Part shown: positions 1 to 6,884 of the stretch, piece by piece
How the letters are laid out: every line of letters starts with the position of its first letter
Numbering within the stretch: position 1 is the first letter of the stretch
NCBI GenBank assembly: GCA_019421365.1
Contig: JAHZFJ010000048.1
Coordinates: forward strand, 1-18,570
Direction of reading: 5' to 3'
DNA length: 18,570 nucleotides
Source of the DNA: Lachnospiraceae bacterium
GTDB taxonomy: Bacteria > Bacillota > Clostridia > Lachnospirales > Lachnospiraceae
Made by a program: the position numbers and the translations under genes
The notes under the pieces: generated by a model
What the model was told of the DNA's origin: nothing
Database searches by the model: none
The model's input: the letters and a program-made list of their open reading frames with translations, nothing else

Positions 1-40
<40 letters not shown>

Positions 41-376
41 AAATTTTGATCTCTTTGTTCAGAACTTACTAACCTAAAACTGGCTTTTAGTTTCCGTATG
101 TCTTTCGACATAAAATTTACAAAAGCGAATAAATTCGCTTGGGTATCAATTTGATTTGTTATTGCTAACTCATCACAATGATACGGTTCGTTTATTTCTT
201 GAAAATCTTTTTCGTATTTATCTAAGCACGAAGCTTGTAAACACGTTTAGAATTTTCAGGGTTGTTTTACTGTTTAATTTTCAATGTTCATTGTTTCACA
301 CTTCCAACAAACTTCAATACATTGAAAATTTGTTTTCTAATGTTCATTGTTTCACGCTTCGAAAAGCAACTTCATC
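41..376 (-). other. 16S rRNA leader (pre-rRNA 5' region)
   Basis: This gene-free stretch lies between the rRNA promoter and the 16S start and should be transcribed as leader RNA. Three short perfect hairpins cluster near the 16S end: 74-90 (CTAAAA/TTTTAG), 97-112 (TATGTC/GACATA) and 123-140 (AAGCGAAT/ATTCGCTT). Further upstream is a duplicated segment (283-304 and 339-360). Such leaders typically carry antitermination and RNase III processing signals. Open frames here have no ribosome site or recognisable protein and are treated as non-coding. Confidence 0.75.
283..360 (-). repeat. Duplicated boxA-like leader segment
   Basis: Two 22-bp direct repeats lie at 283-304 and 339-360, differing at one base and 56 bp apart start to start. 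On the transcribed strand each reads GTGAAACAATGAACATT or close to it. The copy at 283-304 continues into TGAAAA, giving GAACATTGAAAA, which resembles the bacterial rRNA boxA antitermination element (family consensus about TGTTCTTTGAAAA). The repeat is seen directly; the antitermination role is inference. Confidence 0.5.
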
Positions 377-405
377 AGTATACTCTATTCAAAATCAAAT
401 GTCAA
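377..405 (-). promoter_or_regulatory. Sigma-A promoter of the rRNA operon
   Basis: On the minus strand there is a consensus -35 TTGACA (400-405), a 17-bp spacer and -10 TATACT (377-382). Upstream is AT-rich sequence (406-440) that could serve as an UP element, including the 17-bp palindrome at 418-434 (AATTGTTT/AAACAATT). The start point should be near 370. This is the best-matching promoter in the window, as expected for rRNA. Confidence 0.9.
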
Positions 406-513
406 GTATAATTTTCAAATTGTTTCAAACAATTAAAACAATTCGTGCTGACGACTTACTCATACTATCACAATAATATATACCTGTCAACAACAATTTT
501 ATATTTTATAAAA

Positions 514-565
514 TAAAGACCACCAGCGTTGTGTAATTACACTCTGCACCCGCTGGTGGTCTTTA
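514..565 (-). terminator. Rho-independent terminator of the first sugar-transporter operon
   Basis: A perfect 15-bp stem (514-528 with 551-565; core AGACCACCAGCG) encloses a 22-nt loop. Reading on the minus strand it is followed by TTTATTTTATAAAATAT. It lies about 90 bp downstream of the second permease stop and about 110 bp upstream of the rRNA promoter, so it should insulate the rRNA operon from sugar-operon transcription. The loop contains a 12-bp perfect palindrome, GTGTAATTACAC (531-542), so the tip can fold again. Confidence 0.85.
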
Positions 566-652
566 CTCGGTTCATATATATTAAGTACATTACCAATCCT
601 TTATGATGCCTAAAAACTTTCATCTAAGACAGCTACTTGCACTCTGTAATTC

Positions 653-1483
653 TTACCCTTTAATACCTGTATGAGAAACCCCCTCAATAAATTGTTTCTG
701 AAATATAAAGAACAATAAGATCATAGGAATTACAGACATAACAGCTCCTGCCATCTGTGCTGGATAATCATTGGTATGTTGGCCTTGCAGTGAAGAAAGT
801 GCTGGTGCTAATGTCATTGTAGTTTGCGACGTATTAACAATCAAAGGCCACATGAAGTCATTCCACGCAAATTTTGCTGTGAAGATTACTAACGTAATTA
901 ATCCTGGCTTTGCAAGCGGAAGCATAATCTTATAGAAGATACGAAATCTTCCACAGCCATCTAACATTGCTGCCTCTTCTAATTCATTTGGCATACTTAA
1001 GAAGAATTGTCTCATTAAGAAAGTACCAAATGCACTAAATAGATTTGGTAGGAATAAAGCTGTGATACTATCAAGTAGACCAAGTGATTGTATAATAGAA
1101 TACTGAGGAATTAAAAATAACTGTCCCGGCACCATTAAAACTGATAGTATCATAATAAAAATTACATTCTTTCCAGGAAACTCAATTCGTGCAAATGCAT
1201 AGCCCGCCATAGAACAAAAAGTAAGTTGTCCCAATACAGTAATCACTGTTGTAATAATAGTATTAGAATAAATCTTAGCGAATGGGAGCATACTTAACAC
1301 ATTTTTGTAACTGCTTAGATTCAGACTACTAGGCAACCAGACAGGTGGCATCTGTACAGACTCTCCCGCCGTCTTAAAAGAGGTTAGTATCATCCATGCA
1401 AATGGAAGAACTGTGAGCCCAATTCCCAATATTAAAACAATATGTATTATAAATTTACTACATTTTATTTTCTTTGATTTCAT
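653..1483 (-). CDS. Carbohydrate ABC transporter permease, MalG-like (CUT1)
   Basis: A 276-residue inner-membrane permease that forms one half of a sugar-import channel. Hydrophobic segments are spread along the protein, beginning with one at about residues 11-33. The EAA loop that docks the ATPase is clear at 170-176 (EAAMLDG) and runs on through YKIMLPLAKPG, as in MalG/UgpE-type proteins. It is the last gene of the operon, 15 bp after the other permease, with the ribosome site GAGAGGAG just upstream of its ATG. A strong terminator follows. No ATPase gene is nearby. The sugar carried cannot be read from the permease. Family assignment is secure; the substrate is unknown. Confidence 0.93.
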   Translation of the reverse strand: MKSKKIKCSKFIIHIVLILGIGLTVLPFAWMILTSFKTAGESVQMPPVWLPSSLNLSSYKNVLSMLPFAKIYSNTIITTVITVLGQLTFCSMAGYAFARIEFPGKNVIFIMILSVLMVPGQLFLIPQYSIIQSLGLLDSITALFLPNLFSAFGTFLMRQFFLSMPNELEEAAMLDGCGRFRIFYKIMLPLAKPGLITLVIFTAKFAWNDFMWPLIVNTSQTTMTLAPALSSLQGQHTNDYPAQMAGAVMSVIPMILLFFIFQKQFIEGVSHTGIKG

Positions 1484-1498
1484 GGTACTTCTCCTCTC

Positions 1499-2401
1499 TT
1501 ATTCGTAATTAACCCACTTTTTCTGAAGTCTCATCTGAATTACCGTAATGATCATAATAACCACAAATATCACCATGGCAATTGCTGATGCATACCCTTT
1601 ATTGGCATAGTCAAAGGCATTCATATAGTACATACGTACAATAGTTTGTGTTGCATTATAGGCAGTTGATGACTTTCCTATCATCATATATACAATATCA
1701 AATACTTGAAATCCGCTAATCAATGAAGTTATCATCACAAAAAATATGGTCGGAGTTACTAAAGGTACTGTAATCTTGTAAAACTGTCTTATTCCACCTG
1801 CTCCATCAATAGAAGCCGCTTCATAATAAGATCTAGATATCCCTTGCATTCCCGCTAATAGAATTATCATATTGTATCCAAAGCTCATCCATATTCCCAC
1901 AACTGCCACAGCGATTAATGCTGTAGAGTTATCTGTAAGCCAACTCTTTCCTGTTATCCCAAAGATATTTAATATTCCATTGAGCATTCCGAAATCTCCA
2001 TTGTAAATCCATTTCCAAACAAGTGCTGTAGCAGTACTCATTGTTACAGAAGGTAGAAAATATATCACACGATAAAATGATTTTCCTCGAATCTTACTAT
2101 TTAGCAGAGCTGCTAATATTAAAGAGAGACAGATTCCCACTGGTACGGTTAAAATAATATAATAAAGCGTATTCATTAAAGATTTAATAAATTCTTTATC
2201 TTGAAACAAGGTCTTATAGTTTATCATACCGCCCCAAGACGATTTTCCAAATCTACCCACCTCTAAAAAACTATTGTAAAAGCTTTGAAAGAATGGATAA
2301 ATATAAAATACTATTAATCCCAGAAAAACAGGCGCTATTAGCAGATAAGCACAGATCCAATCCTTATGTTTTTTCTTATTTATTGATCTTATTTTACTCA
2401 T
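1499..2401 (-). CDS. Carbohydrate ABC transporter permease, MalF/UgpA-like (CUT1)
   Basis: A 300-residue membrane permease, partner of the MalG-like protein encoded next. It starts with a basic cytoplasmic tail (KIRSINKKKHK), then a membrane segment at about residues 17-38. The EAA loop is at 194-203 (EAASIDGAGG), followed by FYKITVPLVTP. Its length is typical of short MalF/UgpA proteins lacking the large periplasmic loop of E. coli MalF. The ATG has the ribosome site AAGGAGGAG seven bases or so upstream. It lies 71 bp after the solute-binding protein gene; that gap holds a hairpin. The transported sugar is not evident. Confidence 0.93.
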   Translation of the reverse strand: MSKIRSINKKKHKDWICAYLLIAPVFLGLIVFYIYPFFQSFYNSFLEVGRFGKSSWGGMINYKTLFQDKEFIKSLMNTLYYIILTVPVGICLSLILAALLNSKIRGKSFYRVIYFLPSVTMSTATALVWKWIYNGDFGMLNGILNIFGITGKSWLTDNSTALIAVAVVGIWMSFGYNMIILLAGMQGISRSYYEAASIDGAGGIRQFYKITVPLVTPTIFFVMITSLISGFQVFDIVYMMIGKSSTAYNATQTIVRMYYMNAFDYANKGYASAIAMVIFVVIMIITVIQMRLQKKWVNYE

Positions 2402-2426
2402 AGGGCTCCTCCTTCTTACTCAAGAC

Positions 2427-2458
2427 TTAAAGGGCTATGGATATGCCACGCCCTTTAA
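2427..2458 (-). promoter_or_regulatory. Intercistronic hairpin between binding-protein and permease genes
   Basis: A perfect 9-bp stem, TTAAAGGGC (2427-2435) with GCCCTTTAA (2450-2458), has a 14-nt loop. There is no T-run after it on the minus strand, so it is not a strong terminator. Hairpins here in sugar ABC operons commonly protect the upstream binding-protein mRNA or give partial termination, so that binding protein exceeds permease. That role is inferred; the hairpin is visible. Confidence 0.55.
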
Positions 2459-2472
2459 ACATATTCGTACTT

Positions 2473-3789
2473 TTATTTTCCGTAGGCTTTTTGTAGTAAT
2501 GGATCCACTTCTTCTGCTATCTTCTTACACGCTTCTTCTACGGTCATATCACCTGCATATGCTTCTGCTAAATATTGTGCTTCAATGTCCAATAATTCGC
2601 TAGACACCAAACTACATGGGAATAATCCTGCGATATCTGCTTGATTAGTATAAGCTTTCAAGTTTATCTGTGGTTGGGCCTCAGCAAAATACTGCTGCGC
2701 ATTTGTTTTTGCTGAGATAACTGCACCAGCTTCTCCTTGGATCTTCTGAGCTTCATCTGAACCAAGGAATACTGCTAATTGGGCAGCTTCTTTTGGATGT
2801 TTTGACTTTGCATATGCACAATATGCAAGACCATTGATAACATTTCCCTTCTTACCTTCGAAACTTGGAGTCTCTACAAGATTAATTTTATCAGCTATTA
2901 ATTCATTACCAAGATATTCTGCTGTCATATAAGATCCCGCCCAAACCATAGCTAATTTTCCTGACTCAAAGTATGCATCTGCGGATGTATCTGTTAACTG
3001 TCCAGCTGTAGGAGAAATCCCCTCATTAATTAAATCTATCCAACTTTGAATTCCTTTTATTGTGCCTGGTAATGTATATCCAGATGCCGTCTTATCATCA
3101 TTCAATACATATCCTCCTGCGGCAAATACTGTATTATAATAATCAGTCTGACAGTCAATTGGTGCTGCAATACCATAAATTTCACTGTTTGAATCTGTTA
3201 GTTGTTTAGCTATATTAACCATATCATCCCATGTCCAATCATCGGTTGGGTATGCTACTCCCGCATTATCAAAAATCTCCTTGTTATACCATACAGCATT
3301 CGTATCAAAATCTTTTGGTACTCCGTATTGTACCCCGTCATGGCTATAAAGTTCTCCTAATGTTTTAGGGAACTCACTTGCTATATCAATACCTTGATCT
3401 TTTAGTGCAGTATCTAATGGTAAAAGCATTTCACCCTCGACATACACTTCAATATGTAATCCATTCATCCAAAATACATCTGGTGCAGTACCACCTGTAG
3501 CAGAAGCTTCAAGTTTTGTCCAGTATTCTGAACCCTTATATGGAGTATACTCCAATTCCACTTTAATATTAGGATATTTCTCTGTAAAAGCTGCTGTTAC
3601 TTTTTCCATCGTATCTTTTTGATTCGTATCCCAGTAACCTAGACTTAATGTCACTTCCTTTGTAGAAGTATCATTACCTTCAGATGATGTCTCTTCTATT
3701 CCTTTGCCAGTATTGTTACCGTTGCCTCCACATGCTGCTAAACTTAGTACCAAAACAGCACTACAAATAAGAGCAATAATTTTCTTCAT
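2473..3789 (-). CDS. Extracellular sugar solute-binding lipoprotein (ABC importer)
   Basis: A 438-residue family-1 solute-binding protein that captures a sugar outside the membrane and delivers it to the two downstream permeases. A lipoprotein signal (MKKIIALICSAVLVLSLAAC) places the lipidated cysteine at residue 20. A Gly/Asn/Thr/Ser-rich linker follows, then the binding domain starting near VTLSLGYWDT. Motifs usual in the family include WTKLEASATGGTAPDVFWMN and a late LAVFLGSDEAQK segment. I chose the ATG at 3787-3789 because the ribosome site AGGAGG lies ten bases upstream; an in-frame GTG three codons earlier is only one base from that site. It is the first gene of the operon. The ligand is not identifiable. 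Confidence 0.93.
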   Translation of the reverse strand: MKKIIALICSAVLVLSLAACGGNGNNTGKGIEETSSEGNDTSTKEVTLSLGYWDTNQKDTMEKVTAAFTEKYPNIKVELEYTPYKGSEYWTKLEASATGGTAPDVFWMNGLHIEVYVEGEMLLPLDTALKDQGIDIASEFPKTLGELYSHDGVQYGVPKDFDTNAVWYNKEIFDNAGVAYPTDDWTWDDMVNIAKQLTDSNSEIYGIAAPIDCQTDYYNTVFAAGGYVLNDDKTASGYTLPGTIKGIQSWIDLINEGISPTAGQLTDTSADAYFESGKLAMVWAGSYMTAEYLGNELIADKINLVETPSFEGKKGNVINGLAYCAYAKSKHPKEAAQLAVFLGSDEAQKIQGEAGAVISAKTNAQQYFAEAQPQINLKAYTNQADIAGLFPCSLVSSELLDIEAQYLAEAYAGDMTVEEACKKIAEEVDPLLQKAYGK

Positions 3790-3824
3790 ACAAGTCACTC
3801 CTCCTAGAACTATATTTTTTTAGT

Positions 3825-3888
3825 AAAAAAATAGCGATATTAATTGGCTCAATAGTATGTCTCTATCTTCTTGCCTAATTAATATCGC
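3825..3888 (-). terminator. Terminator-like hairpin in the transporter leader (possible attenuator)
   Basis: GCGATATTAATTGGC (3834-3848) pairs with 3873-3888 over 15 bp with one bulged base, around a 24-nt loop. Reading on the minus strand it is followed at once by TATTTTTTTA. It has the shape of an intrinsic terminator but lies between the likely transporter promoter and the binding-protein start, so it could act as an attenuator. The T-run can also pair with the A-run after it (palindrome 3813-3833, arms of 10 around one base). Function is inferred. Confidence 0.55.
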
Positions 3889-3920
3889 CTTTGATAATAT
3901 AGTAATTGTATAGAGATTCT

Positions 3921-3947
3921 GTTATAATGTATTTATTATATTGTCCA
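3921..3947 (-). promoter_or_regulatory. Candidate promoter of the transporter operon
   Basis: On the minus strand TGGACA (3942-3947) is 15 bp from TATAAC (3921-3926). An alternative -10, TATAAT at 3935-3940, has no matching -35. Poor -35 or spacing is typical of promoters that need an AraC-family activator. The -35 lies inside one of the 21-bp repeats. The TATAAC overlaps the presumed -10 of the divergent araC-type gene. Confidence 0.4.
3923..3928 (+). promoter_or_regulatory. Candidate -10 of the AraC-family regulator gene
   Basis: A perfect TATAAT lies 93 bp before the regulator ATG, but the hexamer 17 bp upstream (TAGTAA) is a poor -35. If used, transcription would start near 3935, inside the direct repeats, so a protein bound there could block its own gene. 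Confidence 0.35.
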
Positions 3948-3972
3948 GTATATTTATTCTATTATCCAGTAT
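3931..3972. promoter_or_regulatory. Two abutting 21-bp direct repeats, likely AraC-family operator
   Basis: Copies at 3931-3951 and 3952-3972 differ at only two positions and share the core TCCAGTAT (ATACTGGA on the minus strand). AraC-family activators typically bind direct half-sites about 21 bp apart, on one DNA face. The copy nearer the transporter genes overlaps its candidate -35. The repeats are seen directly; the protein that binds them is inferred from the adjacent regulator. Confidence 0.65.
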
Positions 3973-4021
3973 TTTGGAACTCCGATACGTTTACTTTTAA
4001 CAGAAAGGTGGTTTAATAACT

Positions 4022-4915
4022 ATGTCTAGTAACTCTGCTTATAAACCGACTTCTCTACAATACGAAATCATAATTAATTCCATTATTACCATTCACTATT
4101 TCGAATATGGGATCGGTTTTGAATTTCTTGGAGAGCGACATGATTTTTGGGAATTTCTTTATGTAGATAAAGGTACTGTTGAAGTCACAACTGATAACGC
4201 CGTTTATACTATAGATAGCGGGATGCTTATTTTTCATAAACCAATGGAGTTTCATGCTATTCGTGCACTTGGGAATAAGGCGCCTAATCTAGTTGCAATG
4301 TCTTTCACTTCCAAGTCAGATTCAATGAAGTTTTTTGGAGAGAAGCAATATACACTTAATGAGGATGAGAAAAAGCTAATTTCTCAAATTATTGTTGAGA
4401 GTAAAGATGCATATCTAAGTGCCATCAATATTCCTAGCGTTGAGGAGATGATTAAAAATCCAAATGCTCCATTTGGCTCTTTCCAAATTATCAAACATAA
4501 CCTAGAACGTTTATTAATCGATTTACATAGAAGAGACACCTCCTACACTAAAAGTGATAGAGATGTCTCGATCAAACAAAAGAATAATAGAAACGTTATT
4601 CTTTGCTCAGTATTAAGCTATATGGAACAAAATATAAACAACAAATTAACAGTTAAAGATATTTGTCAGCATACCATGGTTGGCAAATCAAGGTTACAAG
4701 ATGTATTTCTTAAAGAATTCGGCCATGGTGTAATCGAACATTTCAACCGTATGAAGATGGAAACGGCTAAGGAATATATTCGTAACGAAAGCATGAACTT
4801 CACGGAAATATCCTCTCTTCTAGGATTTGATAGTATTCACTACTTTTCAAAGAAATTCAAGAAGATTAATCATATGACTCCAACAGAATATGCTCTATCA
4901 ATAAAGAGTTTTTAA
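4022..4915 (+). CDS. AraC-family transcriptional regulator with cupin-like sensor domain
   Basis: A 297-residue regulator, the only plus-strand gene recognised. The N-terminal ~130 residues look like the AraC cupin-like ligand domain (HDFWEFLYVDKGTVEV, then GMLIFHKPMEFHAI). The C-terminal ~100 residues carry the two helix-turn-helix motifs: LTVKDICQHTMVGKSRLQDV, and FTEISSLLGFDSIHYFSKKF followed by the usual MTPTEYA ending. The ribosome site AAAGGTGG (4004-4011) precedes the ATG. It is divergent from the transporter operon, sharing a 232-bp region with tandem operator-like repeats, so it most likely controls that operon in response to a sugar. Its end overlaps the end of the convergent oxidoreductase gene by four bases. 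Confidence 0.93.
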   Translation: MSSNSAYKPTSLQYEIIINSIITIHYFEYGIGFEFLGERHDFWEFLYVDKGTVEVTTDNAVYTIDSGMLIFHKPMEFHAIRALGNKAPNLVAMSFTSKSDSMKFFGEKQYTLNEDEKKLISQIIVESKDAYLSAINIPSVEEMIKNPNAPFGSFQIIKHNLERLLIDLHRRDTSYTKSDRDVSIKQKNNRNVILCSVLSYMEQNINNKLTVKDICQHTMVGKSRLQDVFLKEFGHGVIEHFNRMKMETAKEYIRNESMNFTEISSLLGFDSIHYFSKKFKKINHMTPTEYALSIKSF

Positions 4916-6207
4916 ACTCCACGCATTTCATCAATAGTGACAGGGCGTCCACCTTCTAACCTTGAACGTTCTGCTCCCAAGGCAATATAATGGCTCTCTA
5001 CAGATTTATCTAATGTTGTGATAGAGCCATTTTCATTTTGCTCTTTGTTCTCAATTAGAAGCTCAAGAAATTCTTTAACAATTCCTTCATCACCACCACC
5101 GTGTCCAGACGATATACTCATATATTTGGTTACATCAATCGTCTCTGTTGCCTTGCCAAATGGTGTGATGTGTATCAAGTTACTTTCCATATTTCCTACT
5201 ATTTCACCAATTGTACCCATGATTTTAATATCTCTAACATTGTCTTTTGTAAACGCGCACATAGTGAAGTTTACTGTCGTGTTATCCTCCATTAATAAAT
5301 TAACAACCTGATGATCCACTACATTGTTATCACAGTGGAATACACATCTTCCGTATGGTCCTGTCTTTAACGCTTCTGTAATTGTTTCTACTGATGGATG
5401 AAGCGCTAAAACATTATTGGGCCAACGAGTATTTCCTTGTGCTACGCCAAAAGGCTTTTCTGTTATATAGATTTTTTCTGCGTCATATGGGCAACAATCC
5501 TTTACTTTACATCCATCAAGGCAACGAAGAGCTGCTCCTTCTGGTGCGTTTTCCTCTTTAAAATAATTCAGACTACCATATGAGGAAACGGATTTACATC
5601 CTTTTCCTGCTAGCCATAATAGAATATCCATATCATGACAACATTTTTGAAGAATCATCGGACTTGTTTCATCTGAATTTCTCCAGTTACCTCTTACAAA
5701 ACTATGAGCTTGATGATAGTAACCTACGCTCTCACTGGCTTGAATAGATATGATGTCTCCTATTACTTTCGAATCTAGAATCTCCTTAAGTTTCATATAA
5801 TATGGTGTATACCTGAGCACATGACAAACGACTACTTTACGTTTACACTCTTTTGCAACTTTAATAATCTCTCTACATTCATCTAAATCAGGTGATACCG
5901 GCTTCTCTAGTAAAATATCATAACCCTTACGTAATGCAGGAATGGCATGTCTAACATGTTGTCTGTCTTGCGTACATAAGAATAAGGCATCAGCTAATTG
6001 TTCTTGCTCCATCATCTCTTCTGCGCTAGTAAAACAAAATTCTGGTTTTATATTATATTCCTTTGCAACTTCTTCTACTTTGTCTGGATCTATATCCGCA
6101 ATTGCTACAATTTCCATCATATCAGGAAATAACTTCTGTTTACTGGCATAGGCATCTTTTCCACGATTTCCTAATCCAGCAATTGCTACAGTTATCTTTT
6201 TCGACAT
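4912..6207 (-). CDS. Gfo/Idh/MocA-family NAD(P)-dependent oxidoreductase
   Basis: A 431-residue cytoplasmic dehydrogenase-type enzyme of the glucose-fructose oxidoreductase/inositol dehydrogenase family. The N-terminal Rossmann fold shows GLGNRG (11-16) and the acidic strand end AIADID (35-40). The family EKP signature is at 101-103 and QKCCHDMDIL (187-196) supplies the His-Asp expected near the active site. A cysteine-rich segment, C229, C233, C238, C239 (CLDGCKVKDCCPYDA), lies in the C-terminal substrate domain; this insert recurs in a subset of the family. At 431 residues it is longer than the ~340 typical of the simplest members. The gene has its own ribosome site (AGGAGG) and lies beside the sugar importer and regulator, so it probably oxidises or rearranges the imported sugar. 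The substrate is unknown. Confidence 0.9.
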   Translation of the reverse strand: MSKKITVAIAGLGNRGKDAYASKQKLFPDMMEIVAIADIDPDKVEEVAKEYNIKPEFCFTSAEEMMEQEQLADALFLCTQDRQHVRHAIPALRKGYDILLEKPVSPDLDECREIIKVAKECKRKVVVCHVLRYTPYYMKLKEILDSKVIGDIISIQASESVGYYHQAHSFVRGNWRNSDETSPMILQKCCHDMDILLWLAGKGCKSVSSYGSLNYFKEENAPEGAALRCLDGCKVKDCCPYDAEKIYITEKPFGVAQGNTRWPNNVLALHPSVETITEALKTGPYGRCVFHCDNNVVDHQVVNLLMEDNTTVNFTMCAFTKDNVRDIKIMGTIGEIVGNMESNLIHITPFGKATETIDVTKYMSISSGHGGGDEGIVKEFLELLIENKEQNENGSITTLDKSVESHYIALGAERSRLEGGRPVTIDEMRGV

Positions 6208-6263
6208 TATGTAATCCTCCTAGTTTTCATTCTTAATTTCGTTGCTACTACATTGATAGCATC

Positions 6264-6318
6264 ATTATACTGTGATAAAGAGGAGTTTTATTTGTACTTA
6301 CATCCATGTTATGTGCAA
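6264..6318 (-). promoter_or_regulatory. Candidate promoter and operator of the oxidoreductase gene
   Basis: A TATAAT (6264-6269, minus strand) lies 57 bp before the start codon without a good -35. Upstream, 6292-6318 is an imperfect inverted repeat, TTGTACTTACAT against TTGCACATAACAT, around a short centre. The weak -35 plus this dyad suggests a regulated promoter. It does not match the ATACTGGA repeats of the divergent region well enough to claim common control. Confidence 0.3.
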
Positions 6319-6398
6319 ATTTATCCACTTTTATAATAAGAACAAACATATACAAAGTTTACACTAACTTAATAGGAAGACAATTAAAGTTCTATAAT

Positions 6399-6437
6399 AA
6401 AAAACCCCCAAGTGTCTGACTCTCAAACACAAGGAGG
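6399..6437 (-). terminator. Rho-independent terminator after the PH-domain gene
   Basis: On the minus strand CCTCC TT GTGT pairs with ACAC TT GGGGG (6427-6437 with 6405-6415), with a TT/TT internal loop and one G-U pair. It is followed by TTTTTT. It starts 12 bp after the PH-domain stop codon and separates that gene from the oxidoreductase gene. Confidence 0.8.
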
Positions 6438-6449
6438 CTTATCTCATAT

Positions 6450-6821
6450 TTATTCGTTACTTTCTTCATCCATTTCACTAACATCTATATCTAAGGTATG
6501 CATGGTTCTTCTCTTACGTCTTGCTTCTTCAGATGCTACCATAATATAATCTTTAATCTCTGCAGCATGTTTAATATGAACAAGTTCTAGCTCCGGATGT
6601 GTCGTATCGCCTGTGTAACAGATCACTGTACCGATTTTGAATATTCTTTCTAAAAAGCTCTTTTTCAAACGTACATCTTGAATCTTATACATATATGCGT
6701 CATCTTCTGTAATGCTTAAAAATCCGCTTTTGATTGTGATTTTTTCATCCATAATTGTGTATGTTGTAAAACATATCGGTAAAGCTAAAAATTTTGTTCT
6801 TTTCTTCTCAATAAAGCTCAT
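6450..6821 (-). CDS. Small bacterial PH-domain protein
   Basis: A 123-residue protein that looks almost entirely like one bacterial pleckstrin-homology domain (bPH2/YdbS-like). The pattern is YTIMDEKITIKSGFLS, then an acidic stretch leading to YKIQDVRLKKSFLERIFKIG, CYTGDTTHPELELVHIKHA and a final helix EIKDYIMVASEEARRKRR. The tail is acidic (DIDVSEMDEESNE). No membrane segment is present, unlike many YdbS proteins, so it is probably cytosolic or peripherally bound. The ribosome site AAAGGAG precedes the ATG. It follows the Ig-like lipoprotein gene by 63 bp with no clear terminator between, so the two may be co-transcribed. Its biological role is unknown. Confidence 0.8.
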   Translation of the reverse strand: MSFIEKKRTKFLALPICFTTYTIMDEKITIKSGFLSITEDDAYMYKIQDVRLKKSFLERIFKIGTVICYTGDTTHPELELVHIKHAAEIKDYIMVASEEARRKRRTMHTLDIDVSEMDEESNE

Positions 6822-6884
6822 TGCACTTTACTCCTTTAATAAAACATATTCCGATATTTAACTACTCCCCTAATATCAATCCCT

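Noticed and set aside
156..476. Open reading frame of 106 codons on the plus strand in the rRNA leader
   Set aside because: It runs antisense across the rRNA leader and promoter, has no ribosome site, and its translation is a low-complexity product of AT-rich DNA.
3798..3798. GTG start three codons upstream for the first solute-binding protein
   Set aside because: Only one base separates it from AGGAGG; the ATG at 3789 has proper spacing and a standard lipoprotein signal.
4533..4569. Hairpin GAGACACCTC / GAGATGTCTC inside the AraC-family gene
   Set aside because: It lies in the linker-coding region with no T-run on either strand, so it is not a terminator; probably incidental.
5248..5261. 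CcpA (cre)-like sequence TGTAAACGCGCACA
   Set aside because: One mismatch to the consensus, but deep inside the oxidoreductase coding region; chance match is likely without conservation data.
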